Assembly (NCBI GenBank): GCA_001918155.1
Contig: MNFJ01000119.1
Location: forward strand, 1 to 41,334
Length of the DNA stretch: 41,334 nt
Origin: Deltaproteobacteria bacterium 13_1_40CM_4_68_19
Lineage (GTDB): Bacteria > Myxococcota > Myxococcia > Myxococcales > 40CM-4-68-19
Reading direction: 5' to 3'
Shown here in pieces: positions 17,481 through 27,732 of the stretch; positions within the stretch are counted from its first letter, which is position 1, and every line of letters starts with the position of its first letter. The position numbers and the translations under genes were made by a program. The notes under the pieces were generated by a model that was not told the origin of the DNA, did no database searches, and saw only the letters and a program-made list of their open reading frames with translations.

Positions 17481-17484
<4 letters not shown>
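16312..17484 (-). CDS. lepB: Signal peptidase I
   Basis: Cleaves signal peptides from exported proteins at the outer face of the inner membrane. The 390-residue protein is longer than most. An N-terminal extension of about 160 residues holds two hydrophobic segments ([19 protein letters not shown] and [16 protein letters not shown]) and a basic helical stretch. A third membrane helix ([17 protein letters not shown]) precedes the peptidase S26 core: [19 protein letters not shown] with the catalytic Ser, [12 protein letters not shown] with the catalytic Lys, and [12 protein letters not shown]. The ATG overlaps the lepA stop (ATGA). The ORF track extends the frame to 18012, but that part is lepA shadow. 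Confidence 0.94.
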
Positions 17485-19289
<1,805 letters not shown>

Positions 19290-19355
19290 CGTCCCTTTCC
19301 GGGAGGCGGGGGATAACATGCGATGCCGCGACGCACAATGCCGGGGTCCGCGCTC

Positions 19356-20297
19356 TTAGAGATTGAGCTCGCTGCGGAAGTACGCCGCCGTGGGCTTCAG
19401 CCCATCTTCCAGCTCTACCTCCGGCTCCCATCCGAGCAGAGTGCGCGCGCGCGTGATGTCGGGCCGGCGCTGCTTCGGGTCGTTCTCCGGCAGCGGGCGC
19501 ACGGACCGGACGCGGCCGCCGCTGCCCACCACCTTCCGGGTCGTCTCGGCGAGCTCGATCAACGTCATCTCGCGGGGATTGCCCAGGTTCACCGGCCGTG
19601 AATCGCCTTTCGCGAGCAGGGCGAGGAGCCCGGCGACCAGATCGTCGACGTAGCAGAAGCTGCGGGTCTGCGTGCCGTCGCCGAAGACGGTGAAGTCCTC
19701 GCCGCGCAGGGCCTGGGCGACGAAGGTCGGGACGGCCCGTCCGTCGTCGGCGCGCATGCGCGGTCCGTAGGTGTTGAAGATCCGGGCCAGCCGCACCGGC
19801 AGCCCGTGCACGCGCGCGTACGAGGTGGTGAGCGCCTCGGCGAAACGCTTGGCTTCGTCATAGCAGGCGCGCGGCCCGACCGGGTTGACGTTTCCGAAGT
19901 AGTCCTCGCGCTGCGGATGCTCGAGCGGATCGCCGTAGACCTCCGAAGTGCTGGCGTGCACGAACGTCGCGCCGAGGCGGCGCGCGAGATCGAGCGCGTT
20001 GCGCGTGCCGAGCGAGCCGACGTCCAGCGTCTCCAGCGGCAGCTTCGCGTAGTCGATCGGCGATGCCGGCGAGGCGAGGTTGAACACTGCGCCCGCCCCT
20101 CCCTGCAGGGGGATCGGCCGGCAGATGTCGTGCTCCACGAATGCGTACCGCGGATTGCCGCGGTGGCGCTCGGCGTTGTCACGGCGTCCCGTGAGCAGGC
20201 TGTCGACCGACACCACCTCGTCGCCGCGCTCGAGCAGCCGATCGACGAGGTGGCTGCCGATGAAGCCGGCCCCGCCCAGCACGATCGAGCGCATCAC
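19356..20297 (-). CDS. NAD-dependent sugar epimerase/decarboxylase, UDP-xylose synthase-like
   Basis: A 313-residue extended SDR. The features are GGAGFIGSHL at the N-terminus, the catalytic Tyr-Lys pair in CYDEAKRFAE, NLASPASPIDYAKLPLETL, STSEVYGDPLEHPQREDYFG, GNVNPVGPR, NTYGPRM and FGDGTQTRSFCYVDDLV. This motif set is typical of UDP-glucuronate decarboxylase (UDP-xylose synthase), which makes UDP-xylose for polysaccharide; dTDP-glucose dehydratase-like relatives are less likely. It is the last gene of the sppA-to-uxs run, and its start overlaps the end of the cupin gene by four bases (ATGA). Such coupling to a mannose-phosphate isomerase-like cupin suggests a role in capsule or lipopolysaccharide sugar supply. 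Confidence 0.85.
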   Translation of the reverse strand: MMRSIVLGGAGFIGSHLVDRLLERGDEVVSVDSLLTGRRDNAERHRGNPRYAFVEHDICRPIPLQGGAGAVFNLASPASPIDYAKLPLETLDVGSLGTRNALDLARRLGATFVHASTSEVYGDPLEHPQREDYFGNVNPVGPRACYDEAKRFAEALTTSYARVHGLPVRLARIFNTYGPRMRADDGRAVPTFVAQALRGEDFTVFGDGTQTRSFCYVDDLVAGLLALLAKGDSRPVNLGNPREMTLIELAETTRKVVGSGGRVRSVRPLPENDPKQRRPDITRARTLLGWEPEVELEDGLKPTAAYFRSELNL

Positions 20298-20653
20298 TTC
20301 GCCCTTCCGTACCGGTCCTCGAGGCGGACGACGTCGTCCAGCTCCGGCGTCGACGCTTCCAGCACGTCGCAGTCGGTCTGCGCGATCATCCGGTGCCGCA
20401 GGAGCGGCGTGACGTGGAACGACTCGCCAGCCCCGAGCGCGCGTTCCTCGAGCGCCGCGCCCTCTTCACCGGTCTGGAGCCGGATCGTGCCGGCGAGGAC
20501 GTGCAGCGTCTCATCCTTGCGCAGGTGGTACTGCAAGCTCAGGGCGTGGCCCTTGTTGATGTGCAGGATCTTTCCCACGTAGCGATCGGTCCGCGCCCAG
20601 ATGAGCTCGTATCCCCAGGGCTTTTCGATGCGGACGGGCTTGATCGAGGGCAT
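20294..20653 (-). CDS. Cupin, mannose-6-phosphate isomerase type II-like
   Basis: A 119-residue single cupin. KPWGYELIWARTDRYVGKIL is the opening seen in type II phosphomannose isomerase cupins. HINKGHALSLQYHLRKDETL carries the metal-binding His and Glu residues, and LRHRMIAQTDCDVLEAST carries the second-motif His. The length matches stand-alone sugar-phosphate isomerase-like cupins rather than the bifunctional GMP-PMI enzymes. It overlaps the sugar decarboxylase gene downstream (ATGA) and starts two bases after the SPOR gene stop, so it belongs to this operon. Its substrate is inferred by family only. Confidence 0.82.
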   Translation of the reverse strand: MPSIKPVRIEKPWGYELIWARTDRYVGKILHINKGHALSLQYHLRKDETLHVLAGTIRLQTGEEGAALEERALGAGESFHVTPLLRHRMIAQTDCDVLEASTPELDDVVRLEDRYGRAK

Positions 20654-20655
20654 CG

Positions 20656-21309
20656 TCAGTGGGTCGGCATCACGGCTGCGGCCGTGCGCAGCTCGCGCTC
20701 GACGTCCTTGCGGAAGCGGTTGGCGGAATCCTTGTCCCGGAAGGCGCCGACGCGCACCCGGTACCAGGTGCCCTTCGGCCCCAGGTTCGCCTCGACGACG
20801 TACGGCTTCAGCCCGGCGCCGCGCGCCTTCCCTTCCAGGCGAGCGGCATCACCGCGCTCCCGCGAGGCCCCCACCTGCACGGTGTAGTCGCCGACGTCGC
20901 GCGGCGGCGGCGTAAGCGAGACCATGGCGGGGATCTGGAGGACGCGCGGCGGCTCTGGAACCACGGTCGGTGTGCGCGGAGCGGATGCGACGGTGGTGCG
21001 GACGGGTTCGACCTTCTGCGTCGCCTGGGCTCGATCGGTTGCGGCTGCCCCAGCGGGCTTCGCGGCGGTTTCGGGAGCGGGAGGAGGCGCCTTCGCCGCG
21101 ACGTCGGCATTGCGTGCCCGGGCGTCCAGCGCGGCGAGGTCATCTACCGGGCCGGCGGACCCCTGCATCGACGCGGCCCTGCGGCCGATCCTCACGCCGA
21201 GCGCGAAGACGGTCCCGAACAGGAGCAGCGCGCAGACCGCCAGCGCGATCGCCCGCCGTCCGTCGAGGGAAAACTCCACCTTCTCGCGCAGCCGCTGCAC
21301 CTCGCGCAT
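20656..21309 (-). CDS. SPOR-domain membrane protein
   Basis: A 217-residue bitopic protein: a basic N-terminus, one membrane segment (RAIALAVCALLLFGTVFALG), a Pro/Ala-rich linker of about 90 residues, and a C-terminal SPOR domain (YTVQVGASRERGDAARLEGK, YVVEANLGPKGTWYRVRVGA). SPOR domains bind denuded peptidoglycan at division septa. The ORF track start (21378) would overlap argS; the ATG at 21309 leaves a normal N-terminus and clears it by 43 bases. The gene lies between argS and the cupin gene on the same strand. Confidence 0.82.
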   Translation of the reverse strand: MREVQRLREKVEFSLDGRRAIALAVCALLLFGTVFALGVRIGRRAASMQGSAGPVDDLAALDARARNADVAAKAPPPAPETAAKPAGAAATDRAQATQKVEPVRTTVASAPRTPTVVPEPPRVLQIPAMVSLTPPPRDVGDYTVQVGASRERGDAARLEGKARGAGLKPYVVEANLGPKGTWYRVRVGAFRDKDSANRFRKDVERELRTAAAVMPTH

Positions 21310-21352
21310 CCTGCGCGGGTGTACCAGACGGGAGCAGGTCGCCGCCACTTCT

Positions 21353-23122
21353 TCAGTCTTCCTCCGCCGCCGGAGCATCCATCCGCTCGGGCGCGGATAC
21401 GCCGAGCACCGCCAGGGCGTTGGCCAGCGTCTGCTTCACCGCCCAGACGAGATAGAGGCGCGCGGTGGTCTTGCGCTCGTCGCCGGAAATGACCCGCTCG
21501 GTCTTCTTGTACTTCGTGTAGTAGCCGTGGAACTGCGCGATCGTTTCCTGGAGATAGAAGACCACCTTGTGCGGCTCGAGCGCCGAGGCGGCGTGCGCGA
21601 CCAGCTCGGGAAACTGCAGGACGCGCTTGATCAGGTCGATCTCTTCGGGAAGCTGCAGCGCGCCCATGGCGTCCGGATCCCAGCGCGGCTCGACGCCCTT
21701 CTCCTCCCGCGCCCGGCGCAGGATCGCCGCGCAGCGGGCATGGCCATACTGGACGTAGAAGACGGGATTGCTGTTGTCGCGCTTCTGCGCCAGGCAGACG
21801 TCGAAGTCCAGCGCCATGTCTCCGCGGCGCAGCAGGAAGAACACGCGTGTGGCATCCGGGCCTGCGGTCTCGAGCAGCTCGCGCAGGGTGACGAAGTTCG
21901 CCGCGCGCTTGCTCATGCGGTAGGGCTGGCCGTCCTTCACCAGATTCACGAGCTGGAAGAGGATCACCTCCAGCTCGCCCCCCATCGCGGCCACCACGGC
22001 CTTCATCCGCGAGACGTAGCCTCCGTGATCCGCGCCCCAGACGTCGATCAGGCGCCGGTAACCGCGGGAGAGCTTGTCGAAGTGATAAGCGACGTCGGCC
22101 GCGAAGTAGGTGGGCTCGCCGCTGGTCTTGAGCAGCGGGCGATCGCGATCGTCCCCGAAGCGGGTCGTCTTCACCACCTTGAGCGGCTGCGGGACGTACT
22201 CCTCCTCGTCGATGTCGACTCCCTTGGGCGGCGGCAGCACCTCCATCGCCGTCATGCCCTTCTCGTCGAGCATGCGGATGGCCGCTGAGAGCCGGTCCTG
22301 GTCGTGGAGGAGCTTTTCGCTGAAGAAGCTGTCGAATCGGATCCCGAAGAGCCGCAGGTCCTCCTCGATCAGGTTCTTCAGGATCCAGTTGGTTGCGAAT
22401 CCCCGGAGCGACTCGCGGATCTCCGGGAACGGCCGCGAGGGGTCTCCGCCGGCATCGAGCCACGCGCGCGCCACGTCCTTGACGTACTCGCCTTGATAGT
22501 CCTCCGGATCGAGCGGCACGCGCGGCACGCCGGGGCGCAGCTCGGTGGCGCGGGCCAGCACCGCGTGCGCGAGCCGCCAGACCTGCCCGCCCGCGTCGTT
22601 GATGTAGAACTCGCGGAAGACCTGGTAGCCCGCCCGCTCGAGCAGGTTCGCGACCACGTCTCCGATGACCGCCCCGCGTCCGTGGCCGACGTGCATCGGA
22701 CCGGTGGGGTTCGCGCTGACGAACTCCACCATCGTGCGAAGGCCATGGCCGGCATCGCTGCGCCCGAAGCGCTCCCGCTGCTCCCAGACGGCGCGCAGCG
22801 CCTTGTGCCACACGTCCTGCGCCAGTCGGATGTTGAGGAACCCGGGCCCGGCGATCTCCGGCCTCGCGGCGAGCAACCCTTCCCGGTCCTCGATCCGGTC
22901 GACGATCGCCTGCGCCAGCGCCCGGGGGTTGGGCTTCGGCGCCCCGGTCGCCGCGGCATGCTGCTTCGCGAACGCCATCGCCGCGTTGGCCGCGAAATCG
23001 CCGTGCGCGGCCTGCTTCGGCGAGTCGAGCTGGACGGGGTACTCGCCCGGCGGCAACAGGCCATCCTGCACGCACCTCTGCAGCGCACTGCGCAGCAGCG
23101 CGGCGACCTGCTCCTTCACCAT
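21353..23122 (-). CDS. argS: Arginyl-tRNA synthetase
   Basis: Charges tRNA-Arg with arginine; a class I aminoacyl-tRNA synthetase. At 589 residues it has the normal family length. The N-terminal Add-1 domain is followed by the ATP-binding HVGH motif in GPMHVGHGRGAVIGD and the KMSK-like loop in YRMSKRAANFVTLRELL. The C-terminal helical anticodon-binding domain contains the VFYLQETIAQFHGYYTKYKK segment. The start overlaps the end of the upstream HIT gene by seven bases. It is the third gene of the sppA operon and no regulatory leader is seen. Confidence 0.97.
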   Translation of the reverse strand: MVKEQVAALLRSALQRCVQDGLLPPGEYPVQLDSPKQAAHGDFAANAAMAFAKQHAAATGAPKPNPRALAQAIVDRIEDREGLLAARPEIAGPGFLNIRLAQDVWHKALRAVWEQRERFGRSDAGHGLRTMVEFVSANPTGPMHVGHGRGAVIGDVVANLLERAGYQVFREFYINDAGGQVWRLAHAVLARATELRPGVPRVPLDPEDYQGEYVKDVARAWLDAGGDPSRPFPEIRESLRGFATNWILKNLIEEDLRLFGIRFDSFFSEKLLHDQDRLSAAIRMLDEKGMTAMEVLPPPKGVDIDEEEYVPQPLKVVKTTRFGDDRDRPLLKTSGEPTYFAADVAYHFDKLSRGYRRLIDVWGADHGGYVSRMKAVVAAMGGELEVILFQLVNLVKDGQPYRMSKRAANFVTLRELLETAGPDATRVFFLLRRGDMALDFDVCLAQKRDNSNPVFYVQYGHARCAAILRRAREEKGVEPRWDPDAMGALQLPEEIDLIKRVLQFPELVAHAASALEPHKVVFYLQETIAQFHGYYTKYKKTERVISGDERKTTARLYLVWAVKQTLANALAVLGVSAPERMDAPAAEED

Positions 23123-23622
23123 TTCGTTCCCTTGGAGTACTCCCGATCGAACGAGGGGCGCAGCCTGTCCCAGCTCGCGTGCAAGTGCTCGATCATCACC
23201 TTGGTGTCGCCCAGCACCGGCATGAAGTTGGTGTCCCCGTTCCAGCGCGGCACGACGTGCCAGTGCAGGTGGTCGGCGATGCCGGCGCCGGCCGTGCGGC
23301 CGAGGTTCATCCCGATGTTGTAACCCTGCGCCCCGTAGGCTTCACCGACCAGGCGAACCGCGACGCGCAGCATCTCCGAGAGCTCGTCGTGCTCCTCGCG
23401 CGGCAGCGCCGTCAGCTCGGCGATGTGCGCGCGGGGCACCACCATCAGGTGCCCGTTGTTGTACGGAAAGCGGTTGAGGATCGCGAAGGTGTGCGCGCTG
23501 CGGCCCAGGATCAGGTTCTCGCGGTCGTCGCCGGCCCGCGGCAGCTCGCAGAAGATGCATCCGGTCTGCCGCTCTCCCTTCGAGATCAGCTCCATCCGCC
23601 AGGGGGCCCAGAGCTGCTCCAT
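23116..23622 (-). CDS. HIT-family nucleotide hydrolase or AP4A phosphorylase
   Basis: A 168-residue histidine-triad protein. MEQLWAPWRMELISKGE is the signature start of the bacterial AP4A phosphorylase-like HIT subfamily. CIFCELP and a His further on form the zinc site, and HLHWHVVPRWNGD is the HxHxH catalytic triad. Family members split dinucleoside polyphosphates or nucleotide adducts. It overlaps sppA by one base (TGATG) and argS by seven, so translation is coupled. The ORF track hides it at the end of a 632-residue shadow. Confidence 0.92.
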   Translation of the reverse strand: MEQLWAPWRMELISKGERQTGCIFCELPRAGDDRENLILGRSAHTFAILNRFPYNNGHLMVVPRAHIAELTALPREEHDELSEMLRVAVRLVGEAYGAQGYNIGMNLGRTAGAGIADHLHWHVVPRWNGDTNFMPVLGDTKVMIEHLHASWDRLRPSFDREYSKGTKW

Positions 23623-24572
23623 CACCTCACCAGATTCGGCGCCAGGAACATGAGCCCGCCCTCGTGCGGCGCCGACCGCACGCCTTCGGTCGCGCCCTGG
23701 AACGCGCCCTGGAAGGCCCCGCGGACCAGATCCCGCAGCGACAGCTCGCGCTCGCGCGGCGGATATTGCACCTTCGGCTCTCCGCTCTGTCCGGCGAGCC
23801 CCCAGGCCGCCGCGACGGCGTCGTCGAAGCCGCCCAGCTCGTCGACCAGCTTGAGCTCCTTCGCCCGCTTGCCGGTGTAGATGCGCCCTTCGGCGATCTC
23901 GCGCACCCGCGCCTCGGGCATGCCGCGCCCTTGCGCCACCGCCTGCACGAACTGCGAATAGACGTCGTCCGAAATGCTCTGGATCTCCTCCCGATCCGTC
24001 TCCTGGATGGGACGGAACGGCGAGAGCGTGTCCTTGTACTTGCCGCTCTTGAGCGTCGTCTCTTCGACCTTCGCCCACTCCAGCAGGCCGCGCACGTTGA
24101 AGTGCAAGAAGATCACGCCGATGGAACCGGTGAGCGTCCCGGGCTCCGCGAAGATCCGGTCCGCCGGCGCCGAGATGTAGTAGCCGCCCGATGCCGCCAT
24201 CCCGCCCATCGAGACCACCACCTTCTTGCGCGCCTTGATGCGCTTGATCGCGTCGTGGATCTCCTGCGAGGGAGCGACGGCGCCCCCCGGCGAGTCGACG
24301 CGCAGCACGATGGCCTTGATGTCGTCGTCCCTTTCGTACTTCTTCAGCAGCTTGACGATCTTGTCGGCGTCGATTCCGGCGGGCGCCGCCTCGCCGATGG
24401 TCCCCTTCGCCTCGACGATGCCGATGCGGGCGCCGACGGTGGTCTCCGTCTCCAGGCTGACGCCCGTGCTGGTGCTCTTCAGCGCCGAGTACGCGAGCAG
24501 CATGAAGCCGAACAGGACCAGGAACAGGCCACCGAAGATGACGCCGAGCACGATCGCCGCGCGCTTGTCCAA
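23622..24572 (-). CDS. sppA: Signal peptide peptidase SppA
   Basis: A 316-residue short-form (36K type) S49 serine protease that degrades cleaved signal peptides in the membrane. A single N-terminal anchor (AAIVLGVIFGGLFLVLFGFM) precedes the protease domain. VLRVDSPGGAVAPSQEI, the Ser nucleophile segment MGGMAASGGYYISAPADRIF and the catalytic Lys region SGKYKDTLSPFRP are present. No ATG stands before the anchor in a sensible place. TTG at 24572 follows AAGGAG by seven bases and is the likely start, so the ORF track start at 24833 is too long. It is the first gene of a six-gene operon. Confidence 0.9.
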   Translation of the reverse strand: MDKRAAIVLGVIFGGLFLVLFGFMLLAYSALKSTSTGVSLETETTVGARIGIVEAKGTIGEAAPAGIDADKIVKLLKKYERDDDIKAIVLRVDSPGGAVAPSQEIHDAIKRIKARKKVVVSMGGMAASGGYYISAPADRIFAEPGTLTGSIGVIFLHFNVRGLLEWAKVEETTLKSGKYKDTLSPFRPIQETDREEIQSISDDVYSQFVQAVAQGRGMPEARVREIAEGRIYTGKRAKELKLVDELGGFDDAVAAAWGLAGQSGEPKVQYPPRERELSLRDLVRGAFQGAFQGATEGVRSAPHEGGLMFLAPNLVR

Positions 24573-24638
24573 CGTGACGCTCCTTCTCGAACAGAGGCCG
24601 CTTGCTACCACTCGGACCGTGTGGGTACAAGCGCGGCC

Positions 24639-25004
24639 GTGTCGTTCCGGAGCATGCTGACGAGCCTGGTCGAGCGCGTTTCCGGGGCCCGCGGCGCGGT
24701 GTTCTGCGATCACGAAGGCGAAGCGGTCGAGGTGGTGATCCGCGACGCCGCGCTCTCCGAATACGAGATGAAGGTGGTGGGCGCGCAGCTCGCGGCGGTG
24801 TGGCTGGATCTGACGGCCAGCGCGCAGGAGCACGGGGCGGGAGCCTTGATCGAGCTGCGACTGGGATGCAGCGCGGGCACCTTGCTCTGCCGATCGTTGC
24901 CGGAGGGATATTACGTCGTGCTGCTGGTCGGGATCGGCATCCCTGGCGCGCCGGCGGCCTTCGCGCTGCGCTCTGCGACGGCGGACATCGCCACGGAGCT
25001 TTGA
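24639..25004 (+). CDS. Roadblock/LC7-fold protein
   Basis: About 121 residues. MLTSLVERVSGARGAVFCDH, EGEAVEVVIRD, YEMKVVGAQLAAVWL and LPEGYYVVLLVGIGIPG follow the roadblock/LC7 (MglB-like) pattern: an opening helix, beta-strands and a central helix pair. In myxobacteria such proteins regulate small GTPases, for example MglB with MglA. No GTPase gene is next to it, so the partner is unknown. The start is uncertain among GTG 24621, GTG 24639 and ATG 24654. It diverges from sppA with about 65 bases between the two starts, and repeat copy B follows the stop. Confidence 0.7.
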   Translation: MSFRSMLTSLVERVSGARGAVFCDHEGEAVEVVIRDAALSEYEMKVVGAQLAAVWLDLTASAQEHGAGALIELRLGCSAGTLLCRSLPEGYYVVLLVGIGIPGAPAAFALRSATADIATEL

Positions 25005-25015
25005 CCGCCTTCACC

Positions 25016-25104
25016 AGTCGCGGCCGCCGAAAGCGGCTCAGTCGCGGCCGCGGAAGGCGGCTTAGCGACTGTGTTTTTAGACTGTACAGGTCATGAGACG
25101 TGTT
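25016..25104. repeat. Gene-end hairpin repeat, family 1, copy B
   Basis: Two tandem units, AGTCGCGGCCGCCGAAAGCG... and AGTCGCGGCCGCGGAAGGCG.... The second folds with outer stem AGTCGC/GCGACT (25040-25045 with 25065-25070) and inner stem GCCGC/GCGGC. It is followed by GTGTTTTTAG, a better T-tract than in copy A. The tail GACTGTACAGGTCATGAGAC matches copy A and runs into the stop codon of the minus-strand propeller gene. This copy is the best intrinsic-terminator candidate of the three, in the + direction. Confidence 0.78.
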
Positions 25105-26610
25105 CTAGTTGGTGGCCCCGTGCCGGGCATAGCGCACGAGCGCCCGCAGATCGGGACGATCCGGATCGAGCTCCAGTCCGGAGCGGCGGTGGCCCGGACC
25201 GGTGACGATGCCACCCCACCTCGAGGGGTCTTCCACCTCCAGTCCGTCGGGATCGAGCAGGAGCGGGTCGCGGGGATCGAGGTCCTGCGCCGATCGCAAG
25301 TACGCGAGCGCTGCCTTCTGCGCGCCCTGACCGTTCACCGCCAGCACGGCCAGCCCGGCGAAGTTCAACGCGGCGATCCGCTCGTCGAACACGGGGCGGG
25401 TAGGCACCGCCGCGATGAGGACGGCCACCCGTGGTTTCGTTCCCTGGGGCGGCCGCCACAGCCATGCAGGTCCGTCGCCCGCGTGCACCAGCGACGGCCG
25501 TGGGATCTCGTCGCGGCGAAGGCCTGGGCGCGGGCTGCGCGTCAGCCGCAACGGCGTACCCCGCCCCGTGCGCAGCTGCCAGACGTCCGTCATATCGTCG
25601 GACAGGCGCCAGCCGAAGAACAGCCGCTCGCCGGTCCGGTCCCAGATCAGGCCACCGTCCGCCAGGGCCCCCGATGGAGGAACAGCGAGCGGCTGGACCC
25701 GCAGCGAAGGAATATCGAGGAGGGAGAAGACGTCCTGTCCGTTCGATTCCACGGCCACTGCCAGGCGATGGCCGTCGTCGGTGACCGCGAAGGCTTCCAC
25801 GTTGCCCGCCGGGGCGTGGACGGTCTTGCGCGAGCGGTCCTGGACGGTGACGGCGTCGACGCCCATCGTCGAGCGGCCGGCATCGGTCAGCACGTAGACG
25901 GTGCGTCCGTCGGGCGAGAAGCGCGGCTGGCGGAATCGCGCCGGCTTCTCGGAGGAGATCAGCACGTTGCCGCGAGCGGAGGCGAGGTCGGCGAGGACGA
26001 CCGCCTCCGATCCGGATCGGCGGACCAGCGCGAGGATGCTCCGCCCGTCCGGCGAAGGCGGTCCGAGCGCGAACAAGCCGGAGAGGGCATCCGCGAGAGG
26101 AAGCGAATCGGAAGCGGTCTGGGTGCCGGCCGCCGGCGGAGGCGGCACGATCTCCGACGTCGTTTTCACGTCCATTGCGAACGAGCGCAGGGAAACCGCC
26201 GCTCCGTTCAGGACGGCGTAGAACAGTTTCTTCCCATCGCGCGAGAAGCCGCCCAGGATCTGATCTCCGGCTGCGGGATCGACCGGGGTGGGTCCGCCCC
26301 CCTCCTCGTCCACCCGCAGGATCCGGCGCCGGCCATCGCGCAAGCCGACGGCGACGAGCTGTCCCGGCTCGAACGGAACGTATCGGATCTCGACGACGCC
26401 GCCCGGCTCGTCGGTGAGCTGCGTCGGATAGCTCCCGTCCACCGCCACGGACGCCGCCTGCCGGGTCTTGAAGAGAGTGGTGAGGAAGGCGATGCGAGTG
26501 CCGTCCGAGGAAGGCGCGGGCGCCCAGGCCGCCGCGGCGGATTCGAGGTGTCGCAGCCGGGCCGGCAGGTCCTCGTCCGCAGCGGCCAGCAGCAGCGCGA
26601 GAGCGAGCAT
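25105..26610 (-). CDS. Beta-propeller protein with degenerate hydrolase-like end
   Basis: A 501-residue protein with a short hydrophobic N-terminus (MLALALLLAAADEDLP) that could be a signal peptide. Residues 30-370 are TolB/DPP-IV-like WD40 blades, each with an SxDG turn: APSSDGTRIAFL, FSRDGKKLFYAV, PSPDGRSILAL, FSPDGRTVYVL. The last 130 residues (GTKPRVAVLIAAVPTRPVFD, then NFAGLAVLAVNGQG) look like the start of a prolyl-oligopeptidase alpha/beta hydrolase domain, but no GxSxG nucleophile and no catalytic His remain. It is probably a binding protein derived from an S9 peptidase. Its stop codon abuts repeat copy B. Confidence 0.68.
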   Translation of the reverse strand: MLALALLLAAADEDLPARLRHLESAAAAWAPAPSSDGTRIAFLTTLFKTRQAASVAVDGSYPTQLTDEPGGVVEIRYVPFEPGQLVAVGLRDGRRRILRVDEEGGGPTPVDPAAGDQILGGFSRDGKKLFYAVLNGAAVSLRSFAMDVKTTSEIVPPPPAAGTQTASDSLPLADALSGLFALGPPSPDGRSILALVRRSGSEAVVLADLASARGNVLISSEKPARFRQPRFSPDGRTVYVLTDAGRSTMGVDAVTVQDRSRKTVHAPAGNVEAFAVTDDGHRLAVAVESNGQDVFSLLDIPSLRVQPLAVPPSGALADGGLIWDRTGERLFFGWRLSDDMTDVWQLRTGRGTPLRLTRSPRPGLRRDEIPRPSLVHAGDGPAWLWRPPQGTKPRVAVLIAAVPTRPVFDERIAALNFAGLAVLAVNGQGAQKAALAYLRSAQDLDPRDPLLLDPDGLEVEDPSRWGGIVTGPGHRRSGLELDPDRPDLRALVRYARHGATN

Positions 26611-26726
26611 TTGAATTCAGGCCTCCCTCGGCCGTTCTATCCAAGGGCGTGGCCGAACGCGACCGCCGCGCGTCGCAGGTGCTGCTCCCTTGACGCGCCA
26701 GGGGCGCGCCCGCAGAAGGAGTGTGC

Positions 26727-27635
26727 ATGCGCCGATTCCCTTTCGCCGTCCTGCTCGCCGCCGCTGGGTGCATCCACGGCTCGCCCGCGCCCCAGCGCGA
26801 CTCGAATGCGCTGCGGGCCATCGCCCAGCAGGAGCGCTGGGCGCAGGACGCCCTCTCGCGGCGTCCGGACCGCACCGAGCTGCAGGCGATCCGCTCGAGT
26901 GACTTCACCGCGGTGGGCCGCGGCCGCGGCGAGCTCAAGCGGCTGCTGCAGGCGATCGACCGCGCAACCTGGATCCGCAACACGGCGGCGGAGCTGATGC
27001 TCGACGACGCCGACCTGCAGCTGGCGGCCACGTTCGACCGCGCCGCCCGCATGCGCGCGGACGCCATCCAGGCGGCGGACGAGCTGGCCTCTGCGCTGGC
27101 GGAAGCCAAGGGCGGCCTGACGATCGGCGATCTCCGCCCCGGCCTGGAAGCGGTGCGCAAGGCGCAAGCGAGCGAAGACCGGATCGCACGGCTCACTGCG
27201 CGCGCCGGGGGACGCAGGCTCGCCCCCGCTGCCCTGCCGGTACCGCGGCCTTTCCTCGCCTCGGCGGCGCGCCTGGTCGCAGCCAACCCCGAGCTGACGC
27301 GGGAGCTGGACCGACTGGCGCCTGACGACGCGGCGCAGATCCGGGCGCGGCTCGCCGACGTGAATCGCGAGAAGGAGGAGGCGAAGCGGGCCGCGCCGGC
27401 TGCGGCTCCGAGCCCGGCGCCGCCAGCTGCCGACGAAGTCCCGCCACCCGAACCGAAGGAGGCGGAAGCGCCCTCTCCGACGCTGACGGTGGCCAACGAT
27501 GCGGCCGTCCTGATCTCCAAGCGGATTCCGCGCTCGATCACGCTGCGCGAAGACGGGCTGTTCGAGCTGTCCTACGACGACGCGGACTATCTCGTCGATC
27601 CGCAGGGCAAGCTGGTGCGGAAGGAAGCGAAGTAA
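26727..27635 (+). CDS. Lipoprotein of unknown function
   Basis: A 302-residue protein with a lipoprotein signal MRRFPFAVLLAAAGC (lipobox AAGC). The mature part is helical for about 180 residues (RDSNALRAIAQQERWAQDAL onward), followed by a Pro/Ala/Glu-rich linker and a C-terminal strand-rich piece (RSITLREDGLFELSYDDADY). AAGGAG lies five bases before ATG 26727, so I use that start; the ORF track begins at a GTG two codons earlier. It diverges from the propeller gene and converges on astB across repeat family 2, copy 2. No family recognised. Confidence 0.75.
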   Translation: MRRFPFAVLLAAAGCIHGSPAPQRDSNALRAIAQQERWAQDALSRRPDRTELQAIRSSDFTAVGRGRGELKRLLQAIDRATWIRNTAAELMLDDADLQLAATFDRAARMRADAIQAADELASALAEAKGGLTIGDLRPGLEAVRKAQASEDRIARLTARAGGRRLAPAALPVPRPFLASAARLVAANPELTRELDRLAPDDAAQIRARLADVNREKEEAKRAAPAAAPSPAPPAADEVPPPEPKEAEAPSPTLTVANDAAVLISKRIPRSITLREDGLFELSYDDADYLVDPQGKLVRKEAK

Positions 27636-27651
27636 CCGCCGTCTACCTTGA

Positions 27652-27716
27652 CGTAACGTTGACGTTGACGTGGTCGTTGGACGGCGACGGCGACGTTACG
27701 GCGACGTGGCCGTGGT
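27652..27716. repeat. Gene-end hairpin repeat, family 2, copy 2
   Basis: CGTAACGTTGACGTTGACG (27652-27670) can pair with CGGCGACGGCGACGTTACG (27682-27700) over 19 bases, with G-U wobbles and two A-G mismatches, around an 11-base loop. It is followed by GGCGACGTGGCCGTGGTCGG, nearly identical to the end of copy 1. It fills the gap between the convergent lipoprotein and astB genes. Confidence 0.65.
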
Positions 27717-27732
27717 CGGCTGCACCCGCCCC

